Shown in pieces: positions 8,489 to 16,379 of a stretch of 64,000 nucleotides of DNA. The stretch comes from Blastococcus saxobsidens (lineage in GTDB: Bacteria > Actinomycetota > Actinomycetes > Mycobacteriales > Geodermatophilaceae): the NCBI RefSeq assembly GCF_002938435.1, contig NZ_POQT01000019.1:18684-82683 (forward strand). The letters run 5' to 3'. Both the position numbers and the translations under genes were made by a program. Numbering within the stretch: the stretch's first letter is position 1; each line of letters begins with the position of its first letter. Under the pieces are notes generated by a model. It ran no database searches. It was not told the DNA's origin and worked only from the letters and a program-made list of their open reading frames with translations.

Positions 8489-9142
8489 TCAGCCACCGAA
8501 TCGGCCGGCGAGCACCAGCGCCGGCCGGTCGGGGTGGTCGGCCAGCACGACGGCGTCTGCCAGCCCTGCGGGGTCGACCTCGTCGTCGTAGCGGTCGAAG
8601 GCGGGCAGCGTCCACGCGTCCTCGGGCCGGGTCCGGCGCCGGCGGGCGGCCGGGCTCACTCGCAGGTGCACCACGACGTCCAGCACGAGGCCCACCCCCT
8701 GCAGCAGCGCTCCCGGCACGAGCACCACGGCGCCCGGGGGTGCCGGCCGGCGGGGGAGTCGCGAGGCGCGGTCCCGGGCGAGATCCCACAGCACCGGCAG
8801 GTACTCGCCGCTCCCGCCCGGTCCGAGGGGGCCGAGGACCTCGCGGTTGAGTGCTCCGACGTCCAGCCAGTCGGTGTACCGCGCGTCGGGGTCTGTCCGG
8901 CCATGCTCCAGGCGCAGGGAGGCGGGCCGGTAGAAACCGGTCGCCGGGACGACGACGGCGCCCCGCCCCAGCGCCGGCAGGCGTGCGGCGACCGCCTCGG
9001 CGAGCTGCTCGGGCGCGGCGACCTCGGGCCCGTCGACGGCCACCCGCAGCGCAGCGGCACCCGGTTCGGCGGGGGTGGCGGCCAGCAGGGCGGCGAGGCG
9101 GTCGGCCAGGGCCTCGGGGGAGAGCGGCTCCGGCCGGGTCAG
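8489..9142 (-). CDS. Uridine kinase-like protein without a P-loop, probable CTG start
   Basis: A 217-residue protein resembling actinobacterial uridine-kinase-like NTPases (RVAVDG..., FYRPASLRLEHGRTDPDARY, DAWTLPAFDRYDDEVDP). The P-loop is degenerate: GPEVAAPEQLA stands where GxxxxGK[S/T] is expected. The only standard start in frame, GTG at 9043, would cut into the first beta strand. The frame is open and coding-like upstream (TRPEPLSPEALADRLAALLA) to a CTG at 9142 that overlaps the TGA of the ANTAR gene as CTGA, so a CTG start by translational coupling is preferred. It is probably not an active kinase. Confidence 0.6.
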   Translation of the reverse strand: MTRPEPLSPEALADRLAALLAATPAEPGAAALRVAVDGPEVAAPEQLAEAVAARLPALGRGAVVVPATGFYRPASLRLEHGRTDPDARYTDWLDVGALNREVLGPLGPGGSGEYLPVLWDLARDRASRLPRRPAPPGAVVLVPGALLQGVGLVLDVVVHLRVSPAARRRRTRPEDAWTLPAFDRYDDEVDPAGLADAVVLADHPDRPALVLAGRFGG

Positions 9143-9741
9143 GACCGGCCGTCCGCTGCGGCGACGACGTCCTGCGGCGCCGGCTGGGGCCGCAGGACGG
9201 TGGTGGGGACGACGACCGGGGCGGCAGCCCCGACGGCGGCCGACGCCTCGCCGGTCAGCCCGTCGAGCACTTCGCGGGCGAGGTCGACGACCGGGCGCCC
9301 CGCGGTGCGCGCCTGCCGGCGCAGCTCCTCGAACGCCGCGCGCAGGCTCGTCCCGTGCCGTTCGGCGAGGACGCCGATCGCCCGCTCCGTGGAGACCCGC
9401 GAGGCGAGGGCGTGCTCCAGCTGGGCGATCGTGCGCTCCAGCGCGGCGACGCGGACGTCGACCGGGTCGGTGTCGCCCGGTACGCCGGAGGGGCCGCGGG
9501 CGGACCGCCGGGCGTCGCGGTCCGGCTCGGGGAGCCCCCCCAGCTCGTCGGCCACCAGGTCGGCCAGCGTCATGCCCTCGACGACGTCCCCGACCAGCTC
9601 TCCGGTGGTCGAGCCGGGCACCGGGATGACGGCCCAGCCCCTAGCCGTGCGGGCCAGCGCCACCCCCGGGGAGCGATCGACGGCCGGGACGGTGGGGGCT
9701 GGCCCGTCGCGCTCGTCGGACGGCCGGGGACCGGGGACCAC
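9139..9741 (-). CDS. ANTAR domain protein
   Basis: A 200-residue protein whose region at about 105-165 (LEHALASRVSTERAIGVLAE, then LRAAFEELRRQAR) matches the ANTAR RNA-binding antitermination fold. The N-terminal part is Pro/Arg-rich and lacks a recognisable receiver or GAF domain. ANTAR proteins bind paired hairpins in nascent mRNA to prevent termination. It is upstream of, and overlaps, the kinase-like gene. The RNA target is unknown. Confidence 0.75.
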   Translation of the reverse strand: MVPGPRPSDERDGPAPTVPAVDRSPGVALARTARGWAVIPVPGSTTGELVGDVVEGMTLADLVADELGGLPEPDRDARRSARGPSGVPGDTDPVDVRVAALERTIAQLEHALASRVSTERAIGVLAERHGTSLRAAFEELRRQARTAGRPVVDLAREVLDGLTGEASAAVGAAAPVVVPTTVLRPQPAPQDVVAAADGRS

Positions 9742-9747
9742 GGGTGC

Positions 9748-10014
9748 TCACGCCTCCGGTTGGTGCGCGAGCTGCGCCTTGACCTGGTCGATGCTCGGAT
9801 TCGTCAGAGCCGTGCCGTCGGTGAACAGCAGCGTCGGGACGGTCCGGTTCCCGCCGTTGGCCTGCATGACCAGGTCGGCGGCGGACGCGTCGTTCTCGAT
9901 GTCGACCTCGGCGAACTCGATGCCCTCGCGCTGCATGAGCTTCTTGAGCCGCACGCAGTACCCGCACCAGCTGGTGGTGTACATGGTGACGGCGGCGCCG
10001 GGGGTCGTGGTCAT
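9748..10014 (-). CDS. mrx1: Mycoredoxin (glutaredoxin-like)
   Basis: An 88-residue thioredoxin-fold protein with active site CGYC (TTSWCGYCVRLKK) and the cis-Pro segment NRTVPTLLFTDG. Mycoredoxins reduce mycothiol mixed disulfides in actinobacteria. The ATG at 10014 is preceded by GGGAGACT. A close match to a SigR-type promoter lies 70-100 bp upstream (10086-10112), suggesting thiol-stress control. It neighbours uvrD2 and nudC, as in M. tuberculosis (Rv3198A). Confidence 0.9.
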   Translation of the reverse strand: MTTTPGAAVTMYTTSWCGYCVRLKKLMQREGIEFAEVDIENDASAADLVMQANGGNRTVPTLLFTDGTALTNPSIDQVKAQLAHQPEA

Positions 10015-10085
10015 CGCGGGGAGTCTCCCTGTTCGTGCCGGGTGGGTCCAGCCCCGGTGCGGGGTGGCGTGCTGCAGTGATCGAG

Positions 10086-10112
10086 AACGCTGCGCCCCTG
10101 GGGATGCTTCCC
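10086..10112 (-). promoter_or_regulatory. SigR/SigH-type promoter for mycoredoxin
   Basis: On the minus strand GGGAAG is followed 18 bases later by GTT. The thiol-stress sigma consensus is about GGGAAY-N18/19-GTT, so one position deviates. Transcription would start near 10080, giving a leader of about 65 nt before the mycoredoxin ATG. Confidence 0.5.
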
Positions 10113-10194
10113 GCCGGTGTCGGCACGGGCTGGGAGGATCGGCACCGGCCGACGGGGTCGGGTGCGTGGGGCGAGGCGAGGAGGGGTGGCGGCG

Positions 10195-12189
10195 ATGTCG
10201 CAGGCGGAGGCGGAGGCCGTGCTCAGCGGCCTCGACGACGAGCAGCGCACGGCGGCGCAGGCGGTGTCGGGCCCGGTCTGCATCCTCGCCGGCGCGGGCA
10301 CGGGCAAGACCCGCACGATCACCCACCGGATCGCCTACGGCGTGCACACCGGCACCTACGTCCCCGAGCAGGTGCTGGCGGTGACGTTCACCGCCCGCGC
10401 CGCCGGTGAGCTGCGGTCCCGGCTGGCCGGGCTGGGCGTCGGCGGGGTGCAGGCGCGCACCTTCCACGCCGCCGCCATGCGCCAGCTCCGCTACTTCGCC
10501 CCGCGCGTGCTCGGCGGGCCCATGCCCTCGCTGATCGAGAACAAGCTGCGGGTCGTGGCCTCGGCGGCCACCCGCAACCGCCTCACCACCGACCGCACGA
10601 GCCTGCGCGACCTCGCCAGCGAGATCGAGTGGGCCAAGACCACCCTGGCCACGCCGGAGGACTACGCGGCGCGGGCGAAGGCGGCCGGGCGGGACACGCC
10701 GTTCGAGCCGGCCGCGGTGGCGGCGGTCTACGAGAGCTACGAATCGGCCAAGCAGCGCGACGGATCGCTGGACTTCGAGGACCTGCTGCTCGTCACCGCC
10801 TACGCGCTGGAGGAGCACCAGGACGTCGCCCGGCAGGTGCGCGCCCAGTACCGGCACTTCGTCGTCGACGAGTACCAGGACGTCAACCCCCTCCAGCAGC
10901 GGCTGCTCGACGCCTGGCTCGGCGGCCGCGCCGAGCTCTGCGTCGTCGGCGACCCGAACCAGACGATCTACTCGTTCACCGGCGCCAACCCCGACTACCT
11001 GCTCGGCTTCGCCGACCGCTATCCCGACGCCGAGGTGGTCAAGCTCGAACGCGACTACCGGTCCACCCCCCAGGTGGTGGGCCTGGCGAACAAGCTCATC
11101 GGCATGGCTCCCCGGCGGAAGGGGCTGCCCGGGCTGCGGCTGCTCGGTCAGCGACCCGAAGGCGCCGAGCCCCGGTTCGCCGAGTACCCCGACGAGCCCG
11201 CCGAGGCGGCCGCGGTCGCCGCCCGCTGCCGGGCGCTCATCGACGAGGGCCTGCCCGCGGCGGAGATCGCCGTGCTGTTCCGCATCAACGCGCAGTCGGA
11301 GGTCTACGAGAACGCACTGGCCGCGGCGGGCGTGCCGTACGTGCTCAAGGGCGGCGAGCGCTTCTTCGAGCGGCCCGAGGTCCGCGAGGCCGTCCTGCTG
11401 CTGCGCGGTGCGGCGGCCGGCGGCAACGACCCCGGGATGCTCGTCCCCGCAGTCCGTGACGTCCTCGCCTCCACCGGCTGGGCCGAGCACCGGCCACCGC
11501 CGGGCGGCGCGGCACGCGACCGCTGGCAGTCGCTGGCCGCGCTGGTCGATCTCGCCGTCGACCTGGTGGCGGAGAACCCCTCGCTGGACCTCGCCGGCTT
11601 CGTCACCCACCTCGCCGAGCGGGCCGACCAGCAGCACGCGCCCACCGTCCAGGGCGTCACCCTCGCCTCGATGCACGCGGCCAAGGGCCTGGAGTGGGAC
11701 GTCGTGTTCGTCGTCGGCCTCGTCGAGGGCGTGCTGCCGATCGCGCAGTCGTTCAGCAAGCCCGACGCCGTCGAGGAGGAGCGGCGGTTGCTCTACGTCG
11801 CCATCACCCGGGCCCGGGAGCAGCTGACCCTGTCCTGGTCCCTGTCGCGCAACCCCGGTGGGCGCCGCTCCCGGCCGCGCAGCCAGTTCCTCACCGGCCT
11901 CGCGCCGGAGTCCGGGCCCACCGCACCGCCCGCCCGGCGGCCGGCCAAGCGGCCCAAGGTGGTGCTCGAGGGCGAGGCCGGCGAGCTGTTCGAGCGGCTG
12001 CGGACCTGGCGCAGCCAGGCGGCGCAGTCGGCGTCGGTGCCGGCCTACGTCGTCTTCACCGACGCCACCCTGCAGGCGATCGCCGAGAGCCGGCCGGCGA
12101 ACCTGCGGGAGCTGGCCGGGTTGCCCGGCATCGGCGCCAAGAAGCTCGAGCTCTACGGCGAGGACGTGCTGGCCGCGGTCAGCGGCTGA
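10195..12189 (+). CDS. uvrD2: ATP-dependent DNA helicase UvrD2
   Basis: A 664-residue SF1A helicase. The Walker A motif is AGAGTGKTRT (about 34-43), Walker B is VVDEYQDVNP, and later motifs GDPNQTIYSF, DYRST and VTLASMHAAKGLEWDVVF are intact. The C-terminus (about 590-664) is an HRDC domain (YVVFTDATLQAIAESRP...LPGIGAKKLELYG), the hallmark of UvrD2. The ATG at 10195 follows GGAGGGG at good spacing. The role is DNA repair or replication. Mycobacterial UvrD2 has the same position beside whiB7. Confidence 0.95.
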   Translation: MSQAEAEAVLSGLDDEQRTAAQAVSGPVCILAGAGTGKTRTITHRIAYGVHTGTYVPEQVLAVTFTARAAGELRSRLAGLGVGGVQARTFHAAAMRQLRYFAPRVLGGPMPSLIENKLRVVASAATRNRLTTDRTSLRDLASEIEWAKTTLATPEDYAARAKAAGRDTPFEPAAVAAVYESYESAKQRDGSLDFEDLLLVTAYALEEHQDVARQVRAQYRHFVVDEYQDVNPLQQRLLDAWLGGRAELCVVGDPNQTIYSFTGANPDYLLGFADRYPDAEVVKLERDYRSTPQVVGLANKLIGMAPRRKGLPGLRLLGQRPEGAEPRFAEYPDEPAEAAAVAARCRALIDEGLPAAEIAVLFRINAQSEVYENALAAAGVPYVLKGGERFFERPEVREAVLLLRGAAAGGNDPGMLVPAVRDVLASTGWAEHRPPPGGAARDRWQSLAALVDLAVDLVAENPSLDLAGFVTHLAERADQQHAPTVQGVTLASMHAAKGLEWDVVFVVGLVEGVLPIAQSFSKPDAVEEERRLLYVAITRAREQLTLSWSLSRNPGGRRSRPRSQFLTGLAPESGPTAPPARRPAKRPKVVLEGEAGELFERLRTWRSQAAQSASVPAYVVFTDATLQAIAESRPANLRELAGLPGIGAKKLELYGEDVLAAVSG

Positions 12190-12274
12190 GCGGCTCCGGG
12201 CCGTCGCCGAGTGCGACGACAGGCGGGTCCCGGCACGCCCAGGAGCCCGTCCGGAGGAAGTCCGGTTAATTCGT

Positions 12275-12303
12275 TTGACCGGTTCTGAGCAGGACCCTAT
12301 GGT
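12275..12303 (+). promoter_or_regulatory. Strong sigma-70-like promoter of the whiB7 leader
   Basis: TTGACC (12275-12280) and TATGGT (12298-12303) are separated by exactly 17 bp, an unusually good housekeeping promoter for this genome. It would start transcription near 12310, about 70 nt before the 102-codon leader ORF and about 520 nt before whiB7. Confidence 0.6.
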
Positions 12304-12380
12304 CCTGACCACACGAGTTGCACCCCCGTGCGAGCCCGGCCGTCGGCCGGGACGCCGACCGAGGAAGGAGGGGCATTTCG

Positions 12381-12689
12381 ATGATCACCACGACGTGGAC
12401 TGCCCCGTCCGCCGATCTCCTCGGCCTGGGCGGCGCTGACGTGCGCACGATCGGCTCCGCCCTGTCCGGCGCCGCCGCTCCGTTGCAGGGGACCGGCCTG
12501 CCCGCTGTCGCCTGCGAGCGCACCGCTCCGGTGACCGCCTCGCTCGCCACCGCCCGCACCGACGCCCTCGTCGTCGGCCGGCGTCGCGTGCACGCGCCGA
12601 TCGCCGAGCGCTTCATCGCACCCAGCTACCTGCCCACGAACGACGGCACCACCCTCGGGATCCACCCCTCGGGGAGACCGCAGAGCTAG
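12381..12689 (+). CDS. Leader ORF upstream of whiB7
   Basis: A 102-residue protein of unknown function starting at ATG 12381 with a strong GAAGGAGGGG ribosome site. It is Ala/Thr-rich and contains PAVACERTAPVTASLATART and a basic VVGRRRVHAPIAERF stretch. No known domain is recognised. It ends 19 bp before an intrinsic-terminator hairpin that precedes whiB7. In mycobacteria and Streptomyces whiB7 is preceded by a small ORF and a terminator that attenuate it, so this ORF may be a regulatory reading frame, although it is long for that. Confidence 0.65.
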   Translation: MITTTWTAPSADLLGLGGADVRTIGSALSGAAAPLQGTGLPAVACERTAPVTASLATARTDALVVGRRRVHAPIAERFIAPSYLPTNDGTTLGIHPSGRPQS

Positions 12690-12708
12690 CGCTCGACCGG
12701 TCCTCCTC

Positions 12709-12747
12709 GAGGCCGCGGAACCCGAACCCGGGATCCGCGGCCTCTTT
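12709..12747 (+). terminator. Attenuator-like terminator before whiB7
   Basis: A perfect 10-bp stem GAGGCCGCGG / CCGCGGCCTC (12709-12718 and 12735-12744) with a 16-nt loop is followed by TTTGCTT. It lies between the leader ORF and whiB7 on the same transcript. A second CCGCGGC downstream (12755-12761) could compete for the left arm as an antiterminator. Confidence 0.65.
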
Positions 12748-12827
12748 GCTTCCTCCGCGGCACCCGGCCCGACTTCGGTCGGCGGGCCCCCGCCGGCCGT
12801 ACCAGACGAGTACGAGGAGGAGCGGCA

Positions 12828-13196
12828 GTGCAGCAGACGATCGACCGCCCGACGTCCCACCGCCGACCCGGGCTCCCCCGGACCGGGGGACCGACGCCGA
12901 CCTTTCCCCACCCGCCCCACCGGGGACGGCCTCGCCCGCCCCTGTCACCCGCCCCGGTGCGGCTTCCGCTGCCGTGCCGGGTGGAGGACCCCGACCTGTG
13001 GTTCGCCGAGAACCCGAGCGAGCTCGAGCTCGCCAAGGGCTTCTGCGGCGACTGCCCGGTGCGCCAGTCGTGCCTGGCCGGCGCGCTCGACCGCGCGGAG
13101 CCGTGGGGCGTCTGGGGCGGCGAGATCTTCGAGCGGGGCGCGGTCATCGCCCGGAAGCGGCCGCGTGGCCGCCCCCGGAAGGTGGTCGCCGCGTGA
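12828..13196 (+). CDS. whiB7: WhiB7 redox-sensing transcriptional activator
   Basis: A 122-residue WhiB protein. Four Fe-S cysteines are visible: one in LPCRVEDPDLWF and three in GFCGDCPVRQSCLAG. The turn GVWGGE follows, then a C-terminal AT-hook (RPRGRPRKVV) specific to WhiB7. It activates intrinsic antibiotic-resistance genes with the primary sigma factor. The GTG at 12828 has GAGGAGG upstream. The N-terminus is a long Pro/Arg-rich tail. The location after uvrD2 is conserved, and the leader with a terminator suggests translation-coupled attenuation. Confidence 0.93.
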   Translation: MQQTIDRPTSHRRPGLPRTGGPTPTFPHPPHRGRPRPPLSPAPVRLPLPCRVEDPDLWFAENPSELELAKGFCGDCPVRQSCLAGALDRAEPWGVWGGEIFERGAVIARKRPRGRPRKVVAA

Positions 13197-13246
13197 GCCC
13201 CGGAGCCAGTGACCGACAGTCCCTCAGCACGGGAAAGGAACCAGCG

Positions 13247-13411
13247 ATGTACTCCATCGAGCACGAGATGGCCCGCAGCAGATTCGCCGAGCTGCAGGCC
13301 GAGGCCCAGGCCGCCACGCGCGCCCGGCGTCTCTACCTGGCGCGACGGGCCAACCGTCGGGCCGAGCGCGCGGTCCGCCGGGCCGCCCGCGCCAGCGCCG
13401 CCGTCTACTGA
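13247..13411 (+). CDS. Small basic protein, function unknown
   Basis: A 54-residue, Arg/Ala-rich, helix-forming protein (HEMARSRFAELQAEAQAATR, ending in RRANRRAERAVRRAARASA) starting at ATG 13247 with GGGAAAGGAA upstream. It lies 50 bp after whiB7 and could be cotranscribed. No domain is recognised; it may be a nucleic-acid-binding peptide. Confidence 0.65.
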   Translation: MYSIEHEMARSRFAELQAEAQAATRARRLYLARRANRRAERAVRRAARASAAVY

Positions 13412-13420
13412 ACACACGGC

Positions 13421-13548
13421 GATCCTCCGGACCGCACCGCGACCACGTGCCGTCCCCGTCACGTGGAGCGCGTCCGTCCTGCCTGCGCGGAGCCCTCCGG
13501 GCCCCACTCGGCACGACCACACCGCGACGTGGCGCAGTCCGGAGGATC
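13421..13548. repeat. Long inverted repeat between convergent genes
   Basis: GATCCTCCGGAC (13421-13432) and its exact complement GTCCGGAGGATC (13537-13548) flank 104 bp that itself holds CACGTG-type inverted words. It fills the gap between the small basic gene and the ABC1 kinase stop (13556). It could be a large bidirectional terminator or a mobile-element footprint. Confidence 0.5.
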
Positions 13549-13555
13549 GTGACGC

Positions 13556-14878
13556 TCAGTCCGCGAAGCCGGGCAGCCACTCCTCGAGCACCGCACGCCA
13601 GTCGGCGGCGGCGTCGAGCTGGCAGAGCACGCCGATCGACCCGATCGTCACCCGGTGGATCAGCAGGTACGCCGGCGGCAGGTTCAGCTGGCGGCCGAGG
13701 CGGTTGGCCTCGGTGCGCGGGTCGGCGATGCGCGCCGCCTGCTCCTGCATCCAGGTTCGCGTGAAGTGGAAGCGGGGTCCGGCGACCGGCTCGAGCAGCG
13801 GTCGCAGGTAGTCCAGGACGCCTTCGGGGTCGATGTCGACCCCAGGCCGCACGAAGCCCTCCGAACGGAGGTCGGCCAGCACCTCGGCGGCCCGCCCGGC
13901 CAGCGCCCAGCGCAGCAGCCGGCCGATCGGCTCCGGGTGCCCGTCGGGCAGCCGGGCGGTCGCGCCGAAGTCGATGACGCCCAGGCGCCCGTCCGGGACC
14001 AGCCGGAAGTTGCCCGGGTGCGGGTCCGCGTGCAGGAGCCCGGCGCGCTGCGGGCCCGAGAAGTGCAGCACCGCCAGCAGCCGCCCCGCGCGGTCCCGCT
14101 GCTCGCGCGAACCGCCGGCGATGATCCGGGACAGCGGCGTGCCCTCGAGCCACTCGGAGACCACGACCTTCGGCGCGCTGGCCACCACCCGCGGCACCGC
14201 GATCTCCGCGTCCCCGGCATAGGCGGCGGCGAAGGCGCGCTGCGCGTCGGCCTCCAGGCCGTAGTCCAGTTCCTCGATCACCCGTGCCTTCAGCTCGGCG
14301 ATGAGCGGCTTGACGTCCAGCCCCGGGAACAGCGTCGAGAACAGGCGCGCGAACCGGGCCAGCTGGTTGAGGTCGGCCATCAGCGCGGTACCCGCGCCGG
14401 GGTACTGGATCTTGACCGCGACATCGCGACCGTCCCGCCACGTCGCCCGGTGCACCTGCCCGATGCTCGCCGCGGCCGCCGGTGCGTCGTCGAACTCCTT
14501 GAAGCGCTGCCGCCACGTCCCACCCAGCTGCTGGGCGAGGACCGCGTGCACGGTCCGCACGGGCATCGGCGGTGCTGCCTCCTGCAGCTTGGTCAGCGCC
14601 TCCCGGTACGGCGCCGCCATCTCCTCCGGGACCGCCGCCTCGAACACCGACAGCGTCTGGCCGAGCTTCATGGCCCCGCCCTTGAGCTGGCCGAGGACGG
14701 CGAAGAGCTGCTCGGCGGTGCGCTGCTGCAGCTCGGCGTTCACCGTCTCCGCCGACTGCCCGGAGAGCCGCTTGCCCAGGCCGAGCGTGGCCCGGCCGGC
14801 GGCGCCCAGGGGCAGGGACGCCAGGCGCGCGCTGCGCGCCACCGATCCCCGTGGCATCACCGGTCGCTCGTCACTCAC
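13556..14878 (-). CDS. ABC1/UbiB family atypical kinase
   Basis: A 440-residue ABC1/ADCK/UbiB kinase-like protein. The family KxGQ motif is in GGAMKLGQTLS (about 68-78), the Ala-rich nucleotide loop is AAAASIGQVHRA, the Lys is in VAVKIQYPG, the catalytic loop is HADPHPGNFR and the metal motif is VIDFGA. Members support quinone biosynthesis or lipid homeostasis. In M. tuberculosis the equivalent gene (Rv3197) adjoins whiB7. The GTG at 14878 is used. Confidence 0.88.
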   Translation of the reverse strand: MSDERPVMPRGSVARSARLASLPLGAAGRATLGLGKRLSGQSAETVNAELQQRTAEQLFAVLGQLKGGAMKLGQTLSVFEAAVPEEMAAPYREALTKLQEAAPPMPVRTVHAVLAQQLGGTWRQRFKEFDDAPAAAASIGQVHRATWRDGRDVAVKIQYPGAGTALMADLNQLARFARLFSTLFPGLDVKPLIAELKARVIEELDYGLEADAQRAFAAAYAGDAEIAVPRVVASAPKVVVSEWLEGTPLSRIIAGGSREQRDRAGRLLAVLHFSGPQRAGLLHADPHPGNFRLVPDGRLGVIDFGATARLPDGHPEPIGRLLRWALAGRAAEVLADLRSEGFVRPGVDIDPEGVLDYLRPLLEPVAGPRFHFTRTWMQEQAARIADPRTEANRLGRQLNLPPAYLLIHRVTIGSIGVLCQLDAAADWRAVLEEWLPGFAD

Positions 14879-14944
14879 GCGTCCTCCTCGCCGGCGACCC
14901 GCCGGAGCGGCGCCGTGTCGTGTGCGGTGAGCCCGTGAGCTCGC

Positions 14945-16105
14945 TCAGCGGCCCATTGTCGCCTGCCCGGAGGGCGTCGCGCCGGGAGGAGCCGGATCGT
15001 CCCCTCCCGGGGGGACCACGTCGGCGTCCATGGCGCCGCACCCGCAGGACGGATGCGCAGGCCATCGGCGCAGCCGCGGGACCAGGTCGGGTGGGCGCAC
15101 CTCGACGGTGGCGCCGAGGGTCACAGGTGCGCCGGCCCCGTCCAGGTAGGCCAGCACCTGGTTGGCGGCCAGCAGGGCGGTGAGCAGGCAGGTGGCCGTC
15201 GAGCCGCTGGCCGGCGCCTCCGCCGCCGTGAGCTGGGCGGCCAGGCGTGGCCAGCGGGAGTCGCAGTCCCGCCGGTGCAGGTCGGCGCAGCGCAGGCAGC
15301 TCGTCGCACCGGGCACCACGAGGGGGCCGACGATGCCGATCTCGCCCCGGACCGTGGCCACCAGGTGCGCGCCGTCGTCCGCCCGGCCGGCCACGACCGG
15401 GTCCGACGCCGCCCACGGCCGGGTGAGCACGGTGAGGTCCGGCACGGTCCCGGGCGGAAGCGCGCGCAGGTCGGCCGCCGGGTTCACCCGGCGCACCGCA
15501 TCTGCGGCGGCGAGCGCCCGCGGCCGTCCCTCGTCGTCCGCGGTCAGCCCGCCGACGACGGCATCGGCCGCCGTCACCACGCCGGTGTCGCGGACCACGA
15601 CCCGCCCGACACCGCTGGCCGACAGCACGGCTGCCAGGGGTGTGCCCACCCGCGTCGCGCCGTCGACGACGACGGCGGACAGCCCGCGGGCGCGCCACAC
15701 GGCCGACCGCGGCGACCGGACCGCCGCGGGAAGCTCGACGGCCGCCCGCGCGACGGCGGCCGGGCCCGCACCGACAGCGAGCAGGTCGGTGGGGTCGAGA
15801 TCGGTGAGCAGGTCGGCCCGGCGCAGGGCGTCGAGGGCGGCGTCGACGAGCCGGGGGTCGAGCCCCGCACCGGCCGCCTCCGCCCGAACCGCGCGCTGGG
15901 ACCGCCTGCCGTCCAGGCCCCGCAGCACCGCGGGCAGGTCCCCGGCCGGGTCGAGGAGCACCCCGTCGGTGGAGTCGACGCCCCCGACCTGCACGGTGTC
16001 CCCGTCGCCGTGCAGCAGCGGGGTGGCCGCGGGGAGCAGGGGATGGGCGTTCTCGATCACGGAGGCAGCGTCGCAGCCGCGACCGGGGGACGCGGGGTTC
16101 TCCAC
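14945..16105 (-). CDS. ThiF/E1-like protein with winged-helix-like N-terminus
   Basis: A 386-residue protein. Residues about 50-110 (LPAVLRGLDGRRSQRAVRAE...LVDAALDALRRADLL) look like a small winged helix. Residues about 135-330 resemble the ThiF/E1 adenylyltransferase fold with a degenerate nucleotide motif (VVVDGATRVGTPLAAVLSAS). Four cysteines, two in CLRCADLH and two in PSCGCGA, form a probable zinc site. Catalytic E1 residues are not convincingly conserved, so activity is doubtful. A GTG at 16060 is an alternative start near the conserved HPLLPAATPLL. No partner YcaO gene is nearby. Confidence 0.65.
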   Translation of the reverse strand: MENPASPGRGCDAASVIENAHPLLPAATPLLHGDGDTVQVGGVDSTDGVLLDPAGDLPAVLRGLDGRRSQRAVRAEAAGAGLDPRLVDAALDALRRADLLTDLDPTDLLAVGAGPAAVARAAVELPAAVRSPRSAVWRARGLSAVVVDGATRVGTPLAAVLSASGVGRVVVRDTGVVTAADAVVGGLTADDEGRPRALAAADAVRRVNPAADLRALPPGTVPDLTVLTRPWAASDPVVAGRADDGAHLVATVRGEIGIVGPLVVPGATSCLRCADLHRRDCDSRWPRLAAQLTAAEAPASGSTATCLLTALLAANQVLAYLDGAGAPVTLGATVEVRPPDLVPRLRRWPAHPSCGCGAMDADVVPPGGDDPAPPGATPSGQATMGR

Positions 16106-16121
16106 AGGTCCGGAACGGCGA

Positions 16122-16150
16122 ACGGCGGCGTCCAGGCAGGACGCCGCCGT
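16122..16150 (-). terminator. Hairpin downstream of the DUF5679 gene
   Basis: ACGGCGGCGT (16122-16131) pairs perfectly with ACGCCGCCGT (16141-16150) around a 9-nt loop. It lies upstream of the ThiF-like gene and just beyond the repeat element that follows the DUF5679 stop on the minus strand. Confidence 0.5.
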
Positions 16151-16162
16151 CGTGAGGTGCCG

Positions 16163-16226
16163 GGGCGGCCACCCTCCCGGGGCCCGCGCCGAGCGTGCGA
16201 GGCGTGGGTAGGAGGGTGGTCCTTCT
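16163..16226 (-). repeat. Dispersed hairpin element, copy 1
   Basis: The arms are GGCCACCCTCC (16167-16177) and GGAGGGTGGTCC (16211-16222), with core GCCGAGCGTGCGAGGCGTGG. Read on the minus strand it starts right after the TGA of the DUF5679 gene (16227-16229). The arm differs from other copies but is complementary except for one bulged T. Confidence 0.7.
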
Positions 16227-16379
16227 TCAGGCCTTGCCGAGGATCCGGTTCATCTTGGTGCCGCAGACGGGGCAGGTGCCCTGCGCCATCCGGCGACCGG
16301 ACTCGCTGACCTTGACCTCACCGTCGAAGTCGCGCTTCTCCTTGCACTTCACGCAGTAGCCGTTGTAGCTCTCCGCCAC
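16227..16379 (-). CDS. DUF5679 zinc-ribbon small protein
   Basis: A 50-residue protein (AESYNGYCVKCKEKRDFDGE..., GTCPVCGTKMNRILGKA) with two CxxC knuckles, a treble-clef/zinc-ribbon layout typical of DUF5679. The GTG at 16379 is preceded by GAGGAGAT. Such proteins are widespread in actinobacteria and of unknown function, perhaps ribosome- or nucleic-acid-associated. Confidence 0.85.
   Translation of the reverse strand: MAESYNGYCVKCKEKRDFDGEVKVSESGRRMAQGTCPVCGTKMNRILGKA

Noticed and set aside
9139..9741. The ANTAR protein as PdtaR, partner of the sensor kinase at 46941
   Set aside because: It lacks a receiver domain with the phosphoacceptor Asp, so it cannot be the canonical PdtaR.
9748..12312. 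A 854-codon minus-strand frame ending in mycoredoxin
   Set aside because: Only the last 88 codons are real; the rest is antisense to uvrD2 and not coding-like.
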